Below are positions 1 to 10,949 of a stretch of DNA of 64,000 nucleotides, one piece after another. The first letter of the stretch is position 1. The number at the start of each line of letters is the position of its first letter. Source of the DNA: Sipunculus nudus (taxonomy: Eukaryota; Annelida; Sipuncula; Golfingiida; Sipunculidae). The DNA lies in contig CM049306.1 in assembly GCA_026874595.1 (NCBI GenBank), positions 39,616,019 to 39,680,018 on the forward strand, read 5' to 3'. A program made the position numbers and the translations under genes. The notes beneath the pieces were generated by a model. It searched no databases. It was not told the origin of the DNA and was given only the letters and a program-made list of their open reading frames with translations.

Positions 1-901
1 GAACCTTATATTCATCTTCCTGGCTAGGCAATGTGTTTAGGTGGTACATATCCTCATATTCTGTCGGGGTATCAGTGGCCTGGAAGCTGTACACTTGTTT
101 AGAGTCCTTCCGCTGATTTGAACTACGACACACAGACGCGAAGTGATTTGCTTTGCCACACTTCCTGCATGTTTTTCTGTAAGCAGGACAACGCTTATTT
201 TGGGCATGTGGCCAAGGCCCCCCACAATTATAACATGTTTTATCATTTCCTGTCACTACAGGTTTCTTGGAATGTCTCTGAGGTTTCTGTGATTTAGCCT
301 TTTTGGCAAAAGGCGTTGTTAGTTTGTTCACAGACGGTTGAGATCCTTTTAGTTTATCTTCAATCAATTTTGACTGTGATCTTGCTGCCTCAAGGGTACG
401 TCCATACTGCAAAAGAGCACTTAATGACAGGTCTGGTTTTGCCATACCCTCCTCACGGAGTTTATTAGAATAGCCCTTTTGAATGATTTGAGATTTGATT
501 TCACGATCAATGTCATGAAATTCACAATTTATTGCGAGATGCTTAAGCCGACAATAAAAACTATCAAGGTCCTCACCTGGCTCTTGTTGTGTCTGCCTGA
601 ACTGAAACAGTTCAAATTCCAAATTTCTTTTTGGCGTGAAAAAGTCTGAAAATACCTTTTTGGCAGTATCATATTTTGTTTCACCTGATCTGACAGTTGG
701 TTCAGTCAATGTAGAGAAAATGCCATGCAGCTCCTCCCCCACCATATGAAGAAGAAGGGCACGTTGGTGTACGGGATCCTCAATGCCAGCGGCAACCAAA
801 TAATTGTCAAACCGAGCAATCCATTTAATCCATCGTTGCGAGGCTGAATGTCTAGGCTCATACTGGAATGGAGGCATCGAAAGCTCCGTGGAAGTAGCCA
901 T
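1..901 (-). CDS. Ty3/gypsy-type gag polyprotein, partial (runs off left edge)
   Basis: Open frame of 300 codons from the ATG at 901-899 to the window edge with no stop, so its 3' end lies outside. The N-terminal half reads like a retrotransposon capsid (QRWIKWIARFDNYL, then LEFELFQFRQTQQEPGEDLD and FYCRLKHLAINCEF). A basic stretch follows, then two zinc knuckles near positions 235-130: CYNCGGPWPHAQNKRC and CRKCGKANHFASVC. This double-knuckle gag is typical of animal Ty3/gypsy elements whose protease and reverse transcriptase follow directly. The frame is intact, unlike the other gypsy copies nearby, so this may be a young or active copy. No LTR or primer-binding site could be fixed in 902-1300. 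Gag assembles the cytoplasmic particle that packages element RNA. Confidence 0.8.
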   Translation of the reverse strand, partial: MATSTELSMPPFQYEPRHSASQRWIKWIARFDNYLVAAGIEDPVHQRALLLHMVGEELHGIFSTLTEPTVRSGETKYDTAKKVFSDFFTPKRNLEFELFQFRQTQQEPGEDLDSFYCRLKHLAINCEFHDIDREIKSQIIQKGYSNKLREEGMAKPDLSLSALLQYGRTLEAARSQSKLIEDKLKGSQPSVNKLTTPFAKKAKSQKPQRHSKKPVVTGNDKTCYNCGGPWPHAQNKRCPAYRKTCRKCGKANHFASVCRSSNQRKDSKQVYSFQATDTPTEYEDMYHLNTLPSQEDEYKV

Positions 902-1499
902 GTTGACGATGTAAGGATGACAAGCTAGAGACACCGCAAAAAGTTCACTGACACGGACGAGTTGGAGGAAATGACCGGACGTGATGAGCGAAAATATAAG
1001 CAGGTACCGTTCAGGGGCCAGACGATCGGCACACAATGACTCTGTCTGCAATGACAACTCGTGTCGGACAACTAGTGTCAACAGTTTTCACCTTGTCGCC
1101 ATTTAGTATGTTTGTGAGCCTGTTTAGGCTCCACGAAGGCAATGAAAAGTCCTTGTAGTAAAAACAAACATTTATTACCAACGAGATCACAACGAGGCCA
1201 CCGGGCGTGTGTCATTTGCACAAACATAAAAAGCATATAGGGTGTATGTCAACGACTCCAAAACTAAAACACATATGCGGAGATACTGATATAAAAACTA
1301 AACAGTCTGTCTAGTACATGACACTGACCTTTCCTGGTAGAATGAATATGCACAGTGTTCAAGGAGGAAAATCTGACTGTGTCCATCAGGGATTTTTTGA
1401 CCATTGGTATGTCAGCACAATGAAAATTGTTTGCACTTTCAGTCTCACAGAAGAACACATGAAACATCTAGTGACAGTGCTCTAAGCTAGACACATGGT
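902..1499. other. Untranslated leader/LTR region of the left gag element, boundaries unclear
   Basis: This lies upstream of the gag start on the minus strand, where the 5' leader and LTR should be. A short ORF at 1264-1467 shows no recognisable domain. No TG...CA boundaries or primer-binding site could be fixed without the second LTR, which is outside the window. Confidence 0.3.
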
Positions 1500-3200
1500 T
1501 TTTCATAAGTTAACCACTGTTTACAGATAATGTAACTCCCTATCTTAGCTAGAGCTCAAAATAAAGACAAGTTTTGATAAGTTAACTTGTGTACCGGAAT
1601 ATGCTAACAATGGACTGGTTCCAAGAAAAACATGATGAAAACCAAATCACGAATATTCTGTGCCAAACACAGAAGCCCCTGGTCTGGTCATGAGCAAGGA
1701 ACCAGTCAGTTATGAAATCTCAAGATAAAAACTCATCACAAATATCACATGTGCTGAATACTGTAGCTGCTGGTCTCGTCATGAGCAGGGGTCCAGACTA
1801 TTATGATCACTCGCAATGAAAGTTTATACAACACCTTATCAGCAGTTGTGGAGTGCATTTCCTTAACTTCAACCTACTTGCTGTAAGTATCAACTACAAT
1901 AAAAAAGTTTACACCATGTGATTAACCAAAGTCAATTTATATGCAAACTAAAATGAATTTCTGGCCTTTCCTTTAGTTTTCACAATTGCAAAATGCTGAT
2001 AACTCTTGTACTAAAATGTCCTGGTGTGACTACTCTACAACCCCAAAGAATACAGCCTTGGAACTTCTCTGATGGATGTATTCTTGTAATTTAGCATCTT
2101 GAACTCTACTTGACCAGCCTTTCGTAATATAATGCACTGGCTTTGACAGTACAGGGTCTTGGTGAGTTCACTCAATACTATCCTATGCTGAAACTGCCAG
2201 TTCTTCTGTCACACTGATTTCAAAAGAAATTTCTTCACTGTCTTTTGATTTCCGGCTAAGATGTTCTCTAATATTTAACAAACAGGACCTTCTAGTTGAA
2301 CTTTCTTTGTGTTTTTCCTGAAGGAACAGGTCCTACTTTACAGAGAATATCATCTTTTTTTCTTCCAAATCATCACTAGGGCTGGACCAAGAAACAGACT
2401 TTTGCATTCTTCCATGAAAGATATTTAAAAAATGACCACCATCATGGTTATTCTATTTGATCTGGCCAATGTACCATTCGTGTTCATAGACTGCTGCAAT
2501 CAAATCACCCATCTCTAATGATATGTCCTTATCAACAATGCCTTTGCTTTCCTTTGGGCTGAAAAATGCACCTCTCTATATGCTTGGCATATATTTTCTG
2601 TGTTGCATGTTTCGCAGTTTAATTAATGTATCTTTCCTGCTTTTTCTCTTTCCACAGAAGTGCTATGTGGTCTGTTTTAGAACAATACCAGCATTCTTAA
2701 TCTTTATACCACACTGCTCTGGTGAGTGAGATCTTCCACAGCGATAACATTTTAACTGTCTTTCTTACCTTAGGGTTTCACAGGGTTTTTATTCTGGGAT
2801 TGCCCCCTCAGTGAGTTAACCTATATACCGGTACTCTCTGTTGTACTGTGAACCATGTGATGCTGCAAACAAATTTTTCCCTCAGAGACTCATCCAGAAA
2901 TGCTTGAAACTGACAGTGTTTGGTCAGCTTTGTTAAGTCTGCTAAATGTTGCTGGATTCATTCACCCTCCTGGTCATGTTGCAAGAAATGATAAGTTTCA
3001 GCAATTACAAGTGGATTTGAAGTAAAATATCCTTGCAATATTTGACAAAGTTCCTTGAAAGTTTTGTCTTCAGGCTTATCTGGCGTAACCAGAATTCTCA
3101 CAAACACATATGCCTATAACACAGACCACTCTACTGCTGTAACAAAATTGTTAACTGATCTGGAATAAAGTCAAGTGTCACCCTGTGTTACAAGTGACAA
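1500..3200 (-). pseudogene. Decayed Ty3/gypsy retrotransposon (gag and integrase remnants)
   Basis: Read on the minus strand in broken frames. Around 3190-2870 is capsid-like text (PLVIAETYHFLQHDQEGE, then HCQFQAFLDESLREKFVC). Around 2748-2710 is a zinc knuckle CYRCGRSHSPEQC. At 2070-2000 is the start of an integrase zinc domain (KFQGCILWGCRVVTPGHF), and at 1940-1860 an integrase core start (IDF...FFIVVDTYSK, then STTADKVLYKL). Many stops and frame changes interrupt it. Protease, reverse transcriptase and RNase H are missing between gag and integrase, so most of pol has been deleted. Order and strand match a single minus-strand element. The family call rests on motif order, not on a search. 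Confidence 0.65.
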
Positions 3201-3280
3201 ATACACAAAATCACTTTGCAACAGTAGCTCCTTGCACAGATTAAGGGTTCTGTTTGGTCGCGCTTTTAGTGGCTGTGATG

Positions 3281-3425
3281 TCAATATGTTGAAATGTTAA
3301 GTCGGTCAAAGATAACAACACGTGCAAGTAACTGAACAAGGTTTACTGACTGATCACTTCCCATGTCACAGAATATCATGCCCAGCTAACACTGTCTCAC
3401 AATATTATCACATCTCCCCCTTTTT
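3281..3425. repeat. Direct repeat R1, left copy
   Basis: About 140 bp matching 3783-3925 with many substitutions: both carry taacaacacgtgcaa-like text, 'actgaacaag', 'tgatcacttc', 'gtcacagaatat' and 'gctaacactgtctca'. No inverted ends or coding capacity. It may be a piece of a diverged LTR. Confidence 0.65.
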
Positions 3426-3782
3426 AAAAAGACTTATGTAGACTTGCTGTCAAAACATGAAAGAAAACATGATACCAGGGAAACAGAGGTCAAGAGAGCA
3501 AAGTTCTCTGTAGAAAAAAAATATGTGCAGCAAGATGTCAGAATGGGTTTCTCCTTGTGATAAATTACCAGTATGGATAACATAGGATCTACTGTTGGTT
3601 TGACTTAATTGTTGTAATAGTTTGGCTGGCATGCTCCACTATTTATCAGTTGGTCTTCATATGTGCACTTGGTCTCTTAGTTTGACTGTTGATAGATTTG
3701 TTGGGCAATGAAGACGATTGAAGTAGAAGGTTTATGCTTTCTTAGCTTTATCATCCGGCCACTGCCACCATGTGATGTTGTG

Positions 3783-3925
3783 GGTTTTGTCAGTATCTTG
3801 AAATGAAAGTTCTGTCGAAGGTAACAACATGTGCAAATTACTGAACAAGATTTACCAAATGATCACTTCGGTGTCACAGAATATCTTGCCTCGCTAACAC
3901 TGTCTCAGAATATTATCTCAGTGGC
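3783..3925. repeat. Direct repeat R1, right copy
   Basis: Second copy of the 3281-3425 segment about 504 bp downstream in the same orientation, diverged at roughly one base in seven by eye. Confidence 0.65.
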
Positions 3926-4249
3926 CATGTGAATCGGTTTACCTTTTGAGGAATTCTCCCTCAAAACCTCTGTTAAAACAATTTGTCTAAGCTTGCCTAA
4001 ACAAGGGTCCTTGCCTCTCCTATAGATAATACCATTGACCAGTTAAAGTCAGTCCAACTACCTTATGAAGCCCTGTTGGTTCTAATTCAAGTTTTTTTTT
4101 AAACTTTAGTGACAGCTTCACCTTCCTAGTCCACATCTGTTTGATTGGACTTTTACCAGGCTGCCATTGACTCCAGTCAAAGTTGTTGTAACTGAGCCAT
4201 GGTGTGGCTTGGTCTTTGATGGTAAATCAAACGGTGTCCACATTTGATT

Positions 4250-4430
4250 GTTCCACCAATCTCTTCATGTTGTACCATGCAGATGATAACCGCCAGTTTA
4301 TTCCATAACCACAGCAGCAGTTTTTCCAAGTAATTCAAAAAGGATAACTGCCTCTGAAAACCCAGTCATGCGATCAGAAAGAGTTTGTCCATTTGACATT
4401 GATTCATGATATGCAGGTTGATGCACAGAC
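4250..4430. repeat. Direct repeat R2, left copy
   Basis: About 180 bp matching 4755-4925: shared 'gattgttccacc', 'tctcttcatg', 'gccagtttattcca', 'agtttgtccatttga' and 'atgatatgcaggt'. Unrelated by eye to R1, although the two copies sit at nearly the same spacing. Confidence 0.65.
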
Positions 4431-4754
4431 TTGTGACAACACATAACTGGTCTCTGCACAAGTTGTCGTCATTGATGAATGCCGGATGGGTTGAGACTTC
4501 CAGACCACACCTAAGTCTTTCTTGCGGCCCCTGAAAGCGCCAGGACTTGTGTATTGCTGTGATACAAAGAATGCCTCTGGAAGATAAATTTTTTCATGGT
4601 ATGCAGGTTCTTGTACGTGTTTCAGGATTTCAACATCTGAAGCAGATGCAAGCGGTAGTTTCATAGAAGTGTAACGCATGGCATCTTTTCTTAATATACA
4701 GTACACATGTGATTCACCAGCCTTGCATAATGGAGTGCACGTTCGATTGTACCA

Positions 4755-4925
4755 CCTATCGATTGTTCCACCTATCTCTTCATGTCCTGCCACACAAAAG
4801 ATAACTGCCAGTTTATTCCAATACCACAGTGGCAGTTTTTCCCAAGTAATTGAAACCCCAGTCCTGTGATCAGAAACAGTTTGTCCATTTGAAATTGATT
4901 AATGATATGCAGGTCGACCGACAGA
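4755..4925. repeat. Direct repeat R2, right copy
   Basis: Second copy of 4250-4430, 505-515 bp downstream, same orientation. A 129-codon minus-strand ORF (4404-4793) spans part of the pair but has no recognisable domain and is probably chance. Confidence 0.65.
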
Positions 4926-5034
4926 CGCATGAAAACCTGACACATGCTCATATGTGCACCAACCTAGTATTTTGTACCTAAATGGTAAGCCCTAAACGGA
5001 AATTCCTTATGCTAAATTAAGAGAAATTCTGGTA

Positions 5035-5810
5035 TTTAGGGGCTAGGCTGCAGTCTAATGTACCTCTTAAAGGCTTCAGATTTGCATCTTCCCAGGACCC
5101 TGATTTTGGCATCTGTAAGTCCAGCTGCTGCGGCCACAGTTGCGGCTCCTATCCTGAAGTTTTGCCCTCTGAAATGTTTTGTATCCAAATTAAACAGTTC
5201 TAGGTCTGTAGCTAATTGCCGATTGAATATGTCCCTTGAAACGGCTTACCATTCAGGATAAACAGGGGACTACTATAACTACCTCTCCTGGCCAGGTAAG
5301 CCATGAGATATTTCACTGGACATGGACCCTCTACCGTTGCAGATATATGAATGCATTGTGCCTGCCCTGGGCTGCTAGTTTTAGAGGACCTCAGAATAAG
5401 GCTGCTGCAAACTGGCTTCCCAGAATTAAATAAAATAGTCATATCCTCTCTTTGCACTATCCTACTTTGCTGTTCTTGAGTTGCACTTACTAGTTCACCA
5501 ACTCCAAAGAAGCCAAAGGAACAAATACCAATTCAATGTTTGACACAATTTGTTCTGTGGGCTAGTGAAGTGATGGTGTTAGTAGTCCTTAACAACTTAA
5601 CTAAGATAGGTTTAGTAATGGGACATTTAAGAGGGTCTTCAGAGGGGGTGAGCTTCTGTGTGCCTTGGATGAGTTTGTGAACTGCAAACAAATTTCCAGG
5701 ATTGGCAGGTTAAGGAGCTTATGCGTAAAGGATACTGAAGAAGACAGTGAGGCTAAGGATGTTCCTGACAGCCCATCCGAGATTCTCTCTGTCAGAAAAA
5801 TAATAAAACA
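5035..5810 (-). pseudogene. Tyrosine recombinase (DIRS/Ngaro/Crypton-type) remnant
   Basis: Minus-strand text in several frames follows the order of a mobile-element tyrosine recombinase. At about 5770-5640 is an SAM-like core-binding segment (KLLNLPNPGNLFAVHKLIQG). Next comes PITKPILVKLL, then FGFFGVGELVS near the usual first catalytic-arginine box. Then PCPVKYLMAYLARRG and PLFILNGKP, and near 5130-5040 FRIGAATVAAAAGL, GRCKSEAFKRYIRLQ. The last segment is the C-terminal box with the nucleophile tyrosine in YIR. It is broken by a stop near 5530 and a one-base frameshift near 5245-5250. The usual HxxR histidine is glutamine here (QNFR) and the usual GRW tryptophan is cysteine. The enzyme would cut and rejoin DNA for element insertion; this copy is dead. 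Whether it came from a DIRS-like retroelement or a Crypton cannot be decided, as no RT is seen beside it. Confidence 0.65.
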
Positions 5811-6689
5811 CTGGGTGCTACTGGACGTAGGAAAGATTTAAATTGTTTTAAAGGAAAATTAGACGCTGCATTTTGAAAGGCCTTGACAATATCTGAATAA
5901 TATTACTATTAGGTGATGGCAGAGACAGTACAGTCTTCTGGGTTTGGTTTAGCTATTTTATCAAGCTCACCTAGCAATTCCACAGCATAACATCTTTGCA
6001 GTTCTTTCTATGACATGAGTTTTTACCAATTAGGAGAGTATAATCAACTTTTGAATTTGTGCCTTTGAGGTATTTTTAATCTTGTCACCACAGGCAGGTG
6101 GTCAGAGGTATTAAGGCTACTGACGATTCATCTATTGATCTGATAGACTTACTACATTTTGGTACTGCTTTTAGTCCTGAGTTATGATCAGAATGTTGGT
6201 TAAAGACTTCTGGGCCTTTCTTTCGATGGAGATTTTCTAACTCAATTTATCTATCATTCCAAAATGTTTTGTTTTATTCTAGTGTCCACAGAAAGTCCTA
6301 ATGTAACACCAGCTGTCTGTTGGCCTTAGCCATGCACTTGTTGTGTGTTTCGGACTAGAGTACTTAGTATGTGAGAAGAAAGTACCTAGGACAGAGTAGG
6401 CCAGTCTGTATTTGATCTGGCTATGATGGCCTCTGTCGGAGGGGGTTGCTGCGTGGCCTCTGGTTGTTGTGTCGTTGAGAGATTCTGCGAGGAAGAACTC
6501 TACAGTGCCCACCCTTGCGCCACGGATTGAGGTGCGGGTGTCTGCCGTTGTTGGGGTAAACCCTGTGCATTCAGTAGTCTCTCCAGCCTCTGGTCGATGA
6601 GTGGGATATATATGTCCAGCCATTTGTTCTTGGCGGGAGGGTTCTGACCACTGTGCTGGAGGTTCTTGGTTGGGGGGCATGGACGGCTG
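5811..6689. other. Unassigned stretch, proline/glutamine-rich ORF
   Basis: Minus-strand ORFs at 6279-6680 and 6500-6823 overlap in different frames. The second has a P/Q-rich part (WLDIYIPLIDQRLERLLNAQ) joined to the Helitron text at 6690-6995. I recognise no domain in 5811-6689. It may be the upstream part of the recombinase element, but that is a guess. Confidence 0.3.
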
Positions 6690-6995
6690 TGCTGGAGATG
6701 ATACCTCATTATCGGTTCAGCCATATCAACTAAGTACTGTTGAAATAGGCGTCCATCTCTGAGATTGTGATTAAATTCATTCATATGGACCAAATTTCTA
6801 TAGGTATAGTAACACATTGGCAAAAGTTTCTTGTTGTTTGAAATTTGGAGCTGATAGTGCCAGCCAACGTTTCCATGTGGAAAAAAAAGTATATATTGAA
6901 AGCTATCATATGAATTATGGGGATCTGAAAGATTACGACAAAATGTACTGTTGGATGTAAGGATCCGGTATTTTCAGGTATCAGTTGTTGGAGGA
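6690..6995 (-). pseudogene. Helitron Rep (Helitron_like_N) fragment
   Basis: On the minus strand the text runs YDSFQYILFFPHGNVGWH, then MCYYTYRNLV, then FNHNLRDGRLFQQYLVDM. This is the familiar Helitron pattern of a 'YDPLQYPLLFPyG..GWH' block, a YYxYR block and a 'GRLFQQYLVD' block that follows it in Rep proteins. The match stops after YLVDMA and passes into unrelated sequence. No HUH motif, second catalytic tyrosine or helicase domain is present in the window. It shows that rolling-circle transposons existed in this genome. It is too short to be functional. Confidence 0.7.
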
Positions 6996-7149
6996 AGCAT
7001 GGTTCCTGTTTGTGGCAATTTTTTATCCACACAGAGACTCCGGCACACTCAATTTTGGCAGTGCTTTAGCTCTATGTCACTGCATGGTTATAATTAAGGT
7101 TTGTTTTTTCACAGTATTTAACTAGATTTAACTGTTGTTTGTCTGGCAG

Positions 7150-7690
7150 ACACAGTTTCAAGTTAATTGGATGTATTGGCACTGGTATGCATCATCCTTT
7201 ACAGCAAAATCTATATGAACTCTTAGCCACACTATCCCGTTGCATGGCCATGTATGTAATGGTACTACAGATAGTGTGTTCCTGACTAAAGAATATTGCT
7301 TACAACATCTAACCTTGTTCTCAATATTCCTATCAGTATTATAGGCCACCAAAAAAAACTGCCTGCTAAAGCCTTCATCTTGCGCATCTCTGGATGTTGC
7401 TCATGTAACTCCTCCAACAACCCATCTCTTAAATTAGCTGGTTTCACCAACCTTAATCCCCATAATATACAGCCTTGTTCAACAGATAGTTCCTGTCTTT
7501 GACTTGGCCAACCCATCTTAGTATAGTATAAAAACTCTAGACAGTACAACATCTTTCCTGGTAGCTTTACTTTTCTGCCAGGATGCTACAGGCAACTCTG
7601 TTACAAATAATACATTATATGCTTCTGTCTCTATTGACCCTTCAACTTGTTTTAGAGGTAGACAAGAGTTATGTTATGTTCCAATGAATA
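7150..7690 (-). pseudogene. Decayed Ty3/gypsy integrase fragment
   Basis: Minus-strand text: ELSVEQGCILWGLRLVKPAN, then LLEELHEQHPEMRKMKALAG and FFWWP (the zinc-binding HHCC domain just before the integrase core). In another frame it continues with PLHTWPCNG and RVHIDF, the entry to the catalytic core with its first aspartate. Upstream at 7560-7680 is weaker text resembling the tether before the zinc domain. Frameshifts and stops break it, and the rest of the core is lost. It pairs with the gag remnant at 8040-8330, giving a second gypsy copy that kept gag and integrase but lost the middle. Confidence 0.65.
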
Positions 7691-8039
7691 AATAATCCAG
7701 AAGGTGTATATATCTGTATTTATTATATCTGACACATGATACACATAAGCACTTGTAAACACGACTGTCCAGTCAGATGGTGTAGTACAGACTGCCCATA
7801 CAGTACTGGGTCAGTGACTCATTGTAACAGATACACATGCATGATGTTGTTGTATATGCACGAGGTCATATTATAACAGCATCTGCATTCACATGCTCAA
7901 CTGACCAGCAAACATTACATTGCTTTACCTTAAATCAGCAATCATCAGGGCGATGGTTGTCTCACCACAATGGAAACATGTAAATTTCTTCATGCCCTTC
8001 CTTTGGGTTTCTCTGTATTTAGACTAGATACATGTGCAT

Positions 8040-8330
8040 CTATATGGGAGGTTGTCTGTCCTGCACCATAGCCTTGGCCTGTAGTTCAGCCCTTTCCATA
8101 GCTGTAGCTATTTGTATAGCCAACTTTAAAGTAAGGTTTTCCTCAGATAAAAGCTTTTGAGTCTACATACTAGCCAATCTCTAATGGCATCAGCTAGAGA
8201 TGATCCAAAAGTGCAAGCTTCTGCCAGCTTAAAGAGTTCAGCTAAAAACTATTGTGTGCCCTCACTGTCTTTCTGATTCAGCTGGTCCACACAGAAACAG
8301 GGATAAAATGTTATGAAGTGGTAAATTTAA
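8040..8330 (-). pseudogene. Decayed Ty3/gypsy gag fragment
   Basis: Minus strand: FLAELFKLAEACTFGSSLAD followed by AIRDWLVCRLKS, the common gypsy capsid block (xLAxLxxLAxxCxFGxxLxxALRDRLVCGL). There are stops within and after it. Same strand and correct order relative to the integrase fragment at 7150-7690, so probably one element with an internal deletion. Confidence 0.6.
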
Positions 8331-8782
8331 ATATTGGTAATCAAACTAAAACTTAAAATTCACAGAGTGACAAACACTAGGATCAGTGTCAGAGATTGAT
8401 GAGGACTGATATTCAGACAGAGCCAAAAAATTATTAATGGTTCATCAGACAACCAAGTATCTAATGGTAATTCAACATGTTTGTAGAGCCTAAATGTACT
8501 CTCAAAAATTAGCTCTAAATTTGTTTCTATGATGAGGCAGGCAGATTATATTTATACGAGTTTGGAAATAGCACTGTAGGTCAGTCTATAACGGGATGTA
8601 TGTCAGGTCAGTCCTTGGATTTTCCAGAATACTTTCATCCAATAAAATCTGGCAAAACTTATAAAGTCAACTTACAACTCTGATGTAATTGTGACCTACT
8701 TTGAGTCATCCAATAAGGTTTAGCTTTTATGACGAAATGCAGAAATATGGATATGTACGTCTCATATGTCACATGACAGCTC

Positions 8783-8950
8783 TGTAACAAAAAGTCTTGC
8801 ATGGTGCGCGATTTAGAGAGTCAGAGAGGCTGGGCGGCTCTCTCAGAGAGAGAGATTGTCCCAGACTCTGTCCTGTGAATAAAGACTTCTGTCATCAAAC
8901 TGGTCTTGGAACATTGTCTGCCACGCGCATCAGCAACTGCTTGTGATACA
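8783..8950 (+). repeat. Possible solo LTR or short LTR-like repeat
   Basis: The segment starts TGTAACAAAAAG and ends TTGTGATACA, has an internal AATAAA (in 'tgtgaataaagac') and CT/AG-rich text, and is followed by 'ggtggggacatcc'. The TG...CA ends and polyadenylation signal suggest a short LTR. No second copy or target duplication was found in the window. Confidence 0.3.
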
Positions 8951-10949
8951 GGTGGGGACATCCCCAACCCCACCTCTGTATCAAAAATATGGGCCTTGTA
9001 TCCCTTTTTCTAGCAGGAATTGTAAGAAATTACCAAAACTCGTTGCCATATCTGTCATATTTTTGGGTCCGAAACAGTTCACAATCAGTTTAACATGACC
9101 AACAACTCCACATTGGTATCCCGGAAATGCCATTATTCACATCTGCTTTTGTAATATCTTTTGCCACTAGGTGTCAGCACCTACCCATACCCCCACAGCG
9201 GTCACCACTTTGTAACATGTACTTTACTGCCATCACATTATTAACCTCTTGTACTGGGTTATGGTGGTCTTCTGCGGGTTGAGGTGAATTATTATGGATT
9301 GTGGTGGATAGTGGCTGATATCAACTCATTCTTCCTGTCTAATTGTAATCTGGGCTCCTTAATAAATCACAGACAAATGGTGTAAAAGAACAGTTTTAAT
9401 ACTCGACTGTTTTGTGATGGTAACACAAGAAGTGAACATGTGGATGCTGAAACAAAAGAAACGGGTCATCAGACTAACTATTAACTGTGTCAAACATGTA
9501 ACAAACAACTGTGTGAAATATGCAACAAACACTGAATCTGGTTAATTTACATTTATGTAAACCTGACTTACTGAATTATGCCGACTAGAAATGTTATTAT
9601 TGCTACATATGAAAATATGTGTCATTATCATCACTGTTATTCATATAAATAAAGTCACATAATAGAACATGTCAGTACGCAGTACAAACATGTCCTCTTT
9701 ATCCTGTGATCTAGTTGATCTAGCATCCTAGACTAAGGGGTGCATCAAGATGGTCGCCCGCATTAAGATGCACTGTAAAAAAATACCCCTGTAAAACCCT
9801 GGGTCAGTTTATAACTTTTAAGGAACAATATAATATACAATGTGATATATACTAAGTGAATGCCTTTATCAATATCTATGTTACATATTAATAAACAATC
9901 ATACTAGTGATGTTTGGTTTCCAGCCTATACACAAATACAGCCCAGTAAATACCGCATATACAATTATACAGTTAATACTGCATTCATATACATAAATTT
10001 ATGAAGCAAATAACTTCGATATATCATATATAAGGTAAAAGGGCAGCCATGGTAAAAGTCTACAATACTCAGCCCTTTACCACTGCAAGTGATACTACCA
10101 TGAGCTTTTTGGTGCTCATATAATTGTTAGTCAAGGTAATGATTGGATCTCACCTGAGACAGCTGGAAATTGTGAGTTTTCAGTGGTATTTCTCCTGGTG
10201 AGTTTCTAGTAGTACTTTCTTCTGGTTCTAAGCTCGTTTTTTCATCTGCTGCCAGTCTGAGGGGTCGCGGGCCCAAAACCTGGAGGTCCAGTCTCCGCGT
10301 CGGCACCGGGTCTTGATACTAATAATACTAATTCTACTACACTACAACAATATGTTCATAATGTTATTATTACAGTTACAGTTTATAGGAGGAGGGATAG
10401 TATAATGCATATACATAAAACTTAAAACTAACCTGTCAGCCACTCCTCGAGGAAAGAATTCTCAGGGAAACTCCCCATCATGAACCTTCAAAACAAACTG
10501 TTGTTAAGGGAATTCCCTGTCATACTGAGGCTGATTTCGTAGCACTGACCCCTATTAACCATATTATAGACTAGAGTGGGGTAAGGGTCTGTACCCCTTA
10601 CCTGCTTCTGCCATCTGGTGTCAATGAATTATACTAATATACTAACATGAATCACTGACAAGGAAAAGGGCAAATAAAAGGGGTTTCCAGATTCCAAAGA
10701 TATGACATCACATAATGTTCACACAGTAGCATCATCTTAAAGTCCACCAAGGCCATCAGCTCTCCTCATGGGTGCGCAGTCCGTGTGTCACTTTTTCAAC
10801 ATGGCTGAAAATGTAGCATATATGTAGCATATTATATATCCACATCCCCTGGAATGCTTCCTGGCCGAGAGTAGTAACCATTGACCCCTTATCTACTAGG
10901 CAGTTAATCTTATATCTGCCAAAAGTGGCTCTAACCTATATATTTAAAC
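8951..10949. other. No gene recognised
   Basis: AT-rich non-coding sequence with a GC-rich patch near 10260-10310. No ORF with a recognisable domain, and no clear LTR pair. Possibly diffuse retroelement remains. Confidence 0.4.

Noticed and set aside
4404-4793. 129-codon minus-strand ORF
   Set aside because: Overlaps a diverged repeat pair, no recognisable domain, no homologous frame in the second copy.
6279-6680. 133-codon minus-strand ORF
   Set aside because: Threonine/proline-rich text without a domain, overlapping another frame; kept only as an unassigned stretch.
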